From Cladopsammia gracilis (taxonomy: Eukaryota > Cnidaria > Anthozoa > Scleractinia > Dendrophylliidae): a DNA stretch of 64,000 nucleotides. A model generated the notes under the pieces. It was not told the DNA's origin and made no database searches. It saw only the letters and a list, made by a program, of their open reading frames with translations. Position numbers and translations under genes: made by a program. The number at the start of each line of letters is the position of its first letter. Positions within the stretch are counted from its first letter, which is position 1. Shown here piece after piece: positions 51,001 through 59,500 of this stretch. The stretch is from positions 3,382,001 to 3,446,000 of the forward strand of contig JAJGOT010000002.1 in assembly GCA_022457155.1 (NCBI GenBank). Reading direction: 5' to 3'.

Positions 51001-54000
51001 TATTTGAACATTTGTTTTTGTTCTTGACGACATAGCAAGATTTGCCGTAATGGCGTGACATGCCCACCACAAGGTATGTACTATTTTTTTGTAAACCATT
51101 TTTCTTTCTTCACCCGCAGGTGGTGACGATCTCTCTTCGTTGTGTTAGTTGGTTGGTTAAGTTTCCTCTGCCTTCTTTAACCCGCTGTGTTCCAGCAATG
51201 GGCAAACTGCTCTTCAAATTACTCAAGACTTACGCTAAAGCTGGAGCTAAAGTTGGAGAGAACTTTGAAATGGTTCTCTCTGCCTTCAAGGTAAATAAAT
51301 ACACGCCTGTCCTCGCTGAAAATACTCGTTGAACCCAAGTTCCATGTTTTTGTTGCAACAGTAAGACTTTTTACTATTTTTCTGTGCTTACTCCGCTGGA
51401 AATAATTGACCTTTTACGCAATGGGGTAAAATGGGGCTTTTTGGCTTGAATATCATACCTCTAGGTAAACGTCAGACAACTGTGTACAGGAAATGGTTGT
51501 ACCACGGGCTTACATTTGTTGATTGGCTAAAGCATTTACAAAACCACGTTGTTTAATGAGAAGTGTCTTGTCGTTCTCAGGCCATGACAGTGATCATACG
51601 GGACTTCAAACAATACACCGTAGCTGAGAAGCATTTGCAGGTGTTGTTGGGGTTTGTGGAGGAGGACATCCACGATCATACAAAACAGGGGACAGCGTTT
51701 CCTCTCCTGAAGGTTAGTGATATCATCAGTTTGCATACGAAGCTTAATTAACCATACTGTTCAGCAGAGAGTAGAAGTCCTAAGAAAAGGAATTCTTGTA
51801 TACTCTCCAATGTGTATTCTTAGCATCATTACAAGTGCACCGGGGCGAGGTTATCCCCATGCATTCGTGTGATCTCCACAAAAGGAGCACAGCAGAAAAG
51901 GAACCGATTTAATTTTATTTAAAGTTCTGTTGGTGTAGAGAATACGGCTTAAGATCTTATAGTGAAAGTCTCGCGTTCTGGTGTCTAGACTCGAACTGGC
52001 AATTCTCAGATATATTTTATGTATAATGTCTGAGATATTATACATAGAATTAAACTTAGATTGGGCAGTCTGAGGGGTTTGGATACGTTCAACAAAAGAG
52101 TTGCCGGCGTTGTCTAAATGTACAACTGATTTTCTTTATACGATAACTTTTCCACTAATTGACTGGAATATATTTCCACAGGCGATCCTATCTAGAAAAC
52201 TCGTAGTTCCTGAAATCCATGATGTCATGTCGAAGGTGGGACAGCTGTCAATCACCGGCAGTTCACCCTCAGTTCAACTTCAAAGCAGACAGGTGATAAG
52301 ACGGGCAGTTATCAGAATCCATATTGCTGCCGCCTTGGTTTATCTTTATTGTTGGAAAATAAATTGTTAGAAAATAAGTCGTAATGGCCGCGTTCGTGGT
52401 CTTAGAAAACTGAGCGGGATTTTTTTTGTCAATACTGTACAGTCATTTTTGCGTATGTACCTCCAATATCTTTACTCATACAACAAAAGGAGACACCTTC
52501 CAATATTACAAGTATTCTTGATTTCATTATCAGCTGTTCTGTTTTTCTCCCAAATTGTTTCATCGACATGTTTCAAAATGAACAGTAATGAGCGAGAAAA
52601 TTGACGTGTGACGTGCGTTTCGATACATACTCTCTTTCGAAGAAGAGGTTTTTTACCAGCGTAAATTTGATTCACAGTGTATGCTTCAATTTCTTCTGGA
52701 CTATCCGCTGGGGAACAAGCTACAGAGATATCTGGAGTTTTATGTGTCTCAGTTGGGGTAAGTATTCGAATATTAATATATTTAAGTATATTCAGCGTTG
52801 TCTGCTTGTGATGTTAGCGACGTAAACAATTGCAAGGCTTTTTCTGGAACTGTCTCGCGTGATTATGCTAGCAGTCTAGTTCAGTTGTTACACAACAACA
52901 CATCATATCCCTTCCCATCGTATCACATCATATCCCTTCGCGTCACATCACATCATATCACATCCCATCACATCATATCCCATCCCATCCCATCACATCA
53001 TATCCCATCCCATCACATCATATCCCATCCCATCACATCATATCCCATCCCATCACATCATATCCCATCCCATCACATCATATCCCATCCCATCACATCA
53101 CATCATATCATATCCCATCACACCCCATGCCATCACAGCACATTCCATCCCATCTCATCACAACACAATACAACGTATCTTAAAATGAACGCGTTCTCAT
53201 ATGTTGCTCTTTTATTCAAGCTATGAACACGAGACAGGCCGAGAATCAGCACTGGAAATGTTGGCATCCATGTTTTCTTCATTTCCTGAGGTACCGTATG
53301 ACTTTCCGTTGAAAAATCGAGTTGTACATGACACCGAATTCGCAATGAAATGAACAATGTACGACGAGATTAAAGGAGTGAAATAACTAACAAAGAGAAA
53401 CATTTTTGTGGTAAAAAGTTCTTATTGGTTGTTTATATCATTTACAAAATTCCAGAAATTTCGGTTGGAAGGTAATTGATTAACCCCCAAGGGAAAAGTC
53501 CAGGAAAAAGGGACGTCAAAAATTCCCAAACGGAAAATGTGCGTGCCATTCCACCTTCTACCGGTTACGCCCATTTTTACTCGTTTCCTGGCGTACCTCT
53601 TCCGAGCAAATTCCAGCAAGTGCAGTTATGTCCAGGATTGCAGCTAATTAGATGCATGACAAATTTAATAAGCGTCACAAAGTGTCCTCTTGCTCTTCTA
53701 CTCAACTTCAACATCACTTGTTTTCAAAAATTCAGACAACAAACGTCACGAAGTGTCCCCTAAATTCTGTTCTTTAAGTAAAGATAAACAGGTGCGTTTA
53801 CCCTAACCTAAAAGCAACACTAACACTAATGCTTACCTTGCATTTCAAAAAAGATAGTTAACACTTAGACTTAATGGGACGCTTTGTGTTGGATATCAAA
53901 ATTTGTCATGCATCTAATTATCTGCTATCCTGGACATAAGTGCACAAGTGAACACAACTACTCTTCAACAGAATTTCCTGTTTGGGTTATGGTGTCCAAT

Positions 54001-55885
54001 TTACACAAACTGTGGACCAATCGGTTTCCCCATCAGGCAATTGTTTTTACTACTGTGAAACCTCTACTTTGGGACACCTGCATTAAGGGGACACTTCTCC
54101 TGGTCCTTGCCGGCAAAACGGTCATAAAATCTTTGTAATTACTACCTCTATCAAGGGAACACCACTTCTCCTGGTCCCGGCCGGCAAAACGCTCATATAA
54201 TCGTTTTAATTACCACCTCTATCAAAGGAACCAGGAGCGTAGCTACCTGTACGTACGCACGCACGTGCGTACCTGACAAAGTTGAAAACAATGAAAGATT
54301 TGGGACTTGAGGGTGGGAGGGGGAGTGTTTGAAAATTGATTGTGCGTACCTCTGAAAAATTCCTGGCTACGCCCTTGGGAACACCTCTATTATGGGGTAT
54401 ATTCCCCTGGTCCCGATGGTGTCCCCCTTAATGGAGGTTCACTGTAGTGATATATGAGCTGATAGCTCAGAAGCAGGGAACCAATTAGAATGCGTAATTG
54501 ATCATATTCAGGGGCTTCCTATATAATTAAATCGTTTGTTCACTGGTGAGGCGTTGCACCGATAAGTGAATGAATTTTGGTTTTGTTCTTTTAGGAGATG
54601 CTGTTTGACTATGCCGGTTTCTTCTTCATACCGCTGACTTCTCGCTTGGTGAATGATGATTCAGCCGGTTGCCGTAAGCTGACTGCTCTTGCTATCAAGT
54701 CACTCCTTGAGAAGGTAAGGAATAAATCGAGCAGTACTGAGTCATACAGTGAACAAGAATGTTGCCATTTGGTTGTATGGTTGTTTGCTATCTCGCTAGG
54801 TTTTCAGTTTTTTCCTGCTCGCTTTGCTTTCGTATAAACCACCATTCGGTGTCTTTTGTGAGGTACTTGTTCAACAAACAAACAGTAGACGTTTTCTTGA
54901 ACCTTGTTAATAATACAGTGTAAATAAATAAATAAATAACTACATAAATACTGTAAACAAGAATGTTGCTATTCCGTTGCATGCGTGTTTGATAACTGGA
55001 TAGTTTTTGTTCCTGCTCGCTTAGCTTTCATGTAAATCACCATAGTGATCTCTTTGGTGTTTTTTTTTGTGTGTGGGATCAACAAACAACAACAAACAAA
55101 GTTGAAATTTGATACCTGTTACATATAAATTTGATTTTGGCAGTTTCCCTTTTGGCTTTGAACATTTTTTCAGAATTTAAGCCAATGTTTCTTGTTTTAT
55201 TTACTTACGTTTTGCTTCATACCTCAGCTTGACGCTGACCAAAGACACAAGTTGTTTTCCATCGTGCTGTTATGGTTCAAGGATGAAAAGGTAACAAGTG
55301 TTGCTGTACATGCATAAATTGAATCAAGTTGGATCATGCAATCTAGAAACATGTATATTTAACAAATAGATTCCATTTGGCCGTGTGTCTGTTCAGTTAT
55401 AGATCACAGATGACGTCAAAATGTGGTATGAACAAAAAAGTGGCACACGAGCCGCAGGCGAGTGTGTCACTGATGTTCTTACCACTTTTTGACGTCATCT
55501 GTGATCTATAACTGAACAGACACACGGCCAAATGGAATCTATTTGTTTTATACAATGAACAGAAAAATATAAAGAGTAAAATTACGAACTTGCCACGTAG
55601 CGCTTCGCTGTTCGAAGATTTGTTCCAGTTTAGGTATTTTTCAAGTCGCCAAGAACACTTTTCGTCTTGGTTTCTTCTTTTTCTTGCTCGTAAAATGCTC
55701 CTGCTAAACATTTTTCGAGGCTTTCACTTCCTCAATCCAGAATAATCTCGCAAACATTTTCAAAATTGTGCGCCATGTTGGACAAAACAAAGCAAACAAT
55801 TTTTCTATGACGTCAGCCGTGCGTCTGTACTCTGATAGATCATAGGCAACGACCAATTACAGAGCGCGTAGTATTCAGTTCATTG

Positions 55886-55941
<56 letters not shown>

Positions 55942-56518
55942 TGTGAGTTTTATGCCGGAACATTTCATTATGTATCCATCTGAGAGCCAAATGAAGATCA
56001 AGTCTCTCAAAATGGTGGGGCGAGCATAGAAACACCTGGACTTTTGGCAGCCCTGTCCTGGGGTGTCTATGCCCCCCGCCTGAAACTTTTTGTGAAAGAT
56101 TATAACACTGGTATCCACATACCATGTTAAACACAGCTTTGTGGGATGTATACTTTAGAGTTTTTAATTTTTATGACGTCGTGTGCAAACACTCTATAAA
56201 GACACAAGTACAAACGTTAAGCCGAGTAGAACCCTTAAACATTGTCCAGCTTATAATAAACCAATACCACTGAATATAACACACAATAGACCTTTTACCA
56301 ATACGGCAGCCATATTGATTTTGCCCCTGGGCATTCTGTAGTGACCATTGAAATTAATGGGATACCCAGGTTGCCAAATCAATATGGCTGCCGTATGGAT
56401 AAAAAGGCCTATTGTTTGAGGTTACTATCGATCTGAAGTGAAATATTCAAAAATGCCAGCAAGAAGAGGAACTTTTCCCAAGTCTGGATATTGTTTTGTT
56501 TTTTTAAGCGTAACTACT

Positions 56519-56556
<38 letters not shown>

Positions 56557-59500
56557 AATCCTGGTTAACCCTTCTGCAGATCAGTCTTCAGCGTCTTGCA
56601 GCTCAAGTGTGCGGTTTATTCGTCGAAGTCGAAGGAAAGAATTTTGAAAGGAGACTCGCCACTGTCTTGCCGATAGTTGCCAGTGTCATTGCACCGGAGC
56701 AATATGAAACGGTAACTAACAAATAACTTAAGGCTTAGAAAACTTGTGATTTGTGGTCTTCACTATTACACGCCTCAAGATTAAAAATGAAACGGTTACA
56801 CAAAGAAACCGTTTTTAACTCGTGACTGGCAGAGTGATTAATGTAACGTTGGTCTAATGTTTGTGATGAAACCCTTCGGTGTTCAAAGTCTTCAAATTGA
56901 AATTCAAATGAAATGAAATTAAATGAAATGAATGTTTTGACAAAATGAAAGTTAGCATTTTTCATTAATTTTGATTTGGGCCGCCTTGGCAGTGAAGCGC
57001 TTAAATGGGCAATGTCGCGTATCGAATATCACCTCAACAAGCCAAAAAACATATTTGTATCGACAGACACCAAAAAAAAAAATAGACCAGGTTTGTTAAC
57101 AGTCGCCATACTGTTGTACTGAAACTATAAAGAAATGTCTTGGATTGCGGATGGCCAGGATGGAAATGGATTGCAACCAATTTTTCCAAGTTCTCCCGTT
57201 GTGTCTTGCAGAAACAGCTAAAAACTGATTATGGTTTGTTCTCCCTTCGAGGAATCACTTCATACATGTGTTTACTTCTTTGTGTTGTAGGGGCATTTTT
57301 TGTATAACGAAATGTATTTAGGTGAATATTTCACGATTTTATCCAAAAACTAGAGAAATCATTGAGACATTGCCTTTTTAACGTGGTGAGATCTGTTACT
57401 TTAGGAAAATCCTTCCGAAGATGAAGATCACCTCAACAGCTCTAGAGGCATTCACCGCATCAAAGATCACCTGCTTTTTAACACGCTTTCGCTTCTGGCA
57501 AAAATAATCAAAGAGTGTCAAGTTATCAAGAATCCAAGTAGGCAGCAGGATATGGCGAATATCTGGGGTAAGAAGCTTATTACGACAGATTATCCTGCTG
57601 TATCGCGCTGAATAACCAGTTGATCGCGGAATAACCAGTTGATATTCCGCAAGATTGTGCAGTATATTTATTTTATTTTTCAACAAAATGTCACCAAGTA
57701 CCGTATCAAAATTTGGGCGATGAATGTCTGTATAAGCCTGTAAGCCTATAAGTCTGTGTAAGCCTTAAGTTATAGCATTATAACAAATGAACACAATAGA
57801 AAAATCTCTTGGATTTCACTAGCGCACTAGCGAGAAATCTCATATAGAAGACATTTTCATTAAGATAAAAGACATTAAAGTATTGCTATTTATCTTTTGG
57901 CGGTGAGTAGAGGTCTTAGAGATTTTACAACTTTAGGCGGACAATTGAAATTGATGTTTTTTGCTTCGACAACACAGCAAAGGTTAGCTAAGGTAAATTT
58001 ATTTTTAATTTGTTCAGAGCCTTAAAACTTCGAAGTGTTCGTCCACGGTGTTAAACCTCCATTGCTTTTCAGAATGTCGTTCTGCACTTCTCAATATGTT
58101 GAGCTACGTGTACCACAGAATATCTGTCATCTGTACTACCGTTTAACACAGGATATACGTCATCTTTACCACCGTGTAACGCAGCATATCTGTCACCTGT
58201 ACCACCGTTTAAAGGGACAGTGTCCCGGCTGATATCGTGTTTGCATGATTATGACTTGCCTTAAGCTGGCTTTATTGTCTTGACATATCGAGAAAAAATC
58301 GCCGAAAAAGTGACGAAAGAAAATAAATATTAACTAAGAGACAAATGGCCAATAATGGCTAAAAGAGTCAAAAGTCTACACGAATAGCAATTTTGATTTC
58401 TTGATCGCCTGTCATGAAATCAAATTCGATGAACGTTAATCTACTTCCATCCTTGCAACCCTGCACTTGATCGTCAAACTACTGCATCTATTTTGGGCGG
58501 ACACGAAGCTCTCGGAACGCCTCACAGGATTGGCTGAGAAAACAATAGAACAAACAACAGAAGAATGGATCCTAGCCCTGAAACAATAGAGCTTCGTGAT
58601 ACCCAGGGCCAATAAAATTAGAGGTTCTAAAGAGCTTCGTGGCACCTGTCTATTTTGCTCTATATAAACTTTTTATCCAATTTAGTTGTATACTTGCTGG
58701 CATTTGGCGATATAACGTGGACATAAGGAAAGATAAATTTTGTTATTTTGGCGAGTGTCCCTTTAACACAGGATATCTGTCATCCGTACCACTGTACCCG
58801 CTGTGACCTGTTTTGCTGTCTGTTCTCTGTTAACAGAATCTGTAGAAGCCCACTTACTCCATCCACATGCCTGGGTACGACTCGTTTCCAGTCGATTGCT
58901 CGGTCTCCTGTTTGCTGCATGGAAACCCGAAGAACTGGTAACTGGTTTCCAAAAAGGAAAGACGTCAATCGATTATCTTCAGGAAAACCTGCCTGGAAAG
59001 GTTTGAATAGCGTTCTTTGTTCTGTCGTTTATTTAACAATTATTCATCGAAGTGGAGGTGAATAGATAGAGGTTATTCAGCGAAAAGTTGTGTAATACGG
59101 CTGGGTATTTTTTTCAAGTTAGGTTTTATTTTTTAGAGCCTTTAGCGCGAAGAATCGGATACTGACGAGTAAAAATGCGTGGAGGTATTACACAACTATT
59201 CGCTGAATAAATTGGTTATTATATGCCAGTAATCTTCCCCAAAGTATAAGTGTTTGAAAGTGTTTTCCTTGCGCGCGCTCAGAAGGGTGTAATAGCGTGT
59301 CATATTTGCACTTATTTGGCGCGCATTCGCACTCTAAAATGCTGTGTCGTATAATAATCACCACTATTTACCGCGAAGCGGCGAGATGATCATCCACCAC
59401 TATTCCGAGTTTGAGTAGCCAATCAGAGCGCGCAAAATACTGGTTTGATATATAATAATGTAGCATATATCGTAGAGATTTCACCATGGTGTCTAAGACG

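Noticed and set aside
54180..54440. Possible repeat with GGGACACC(T/A)C words and ACGCACGCACG
   Set aside because: Short degenerate words recur, but I could not define ends or a unit, so it is not called.
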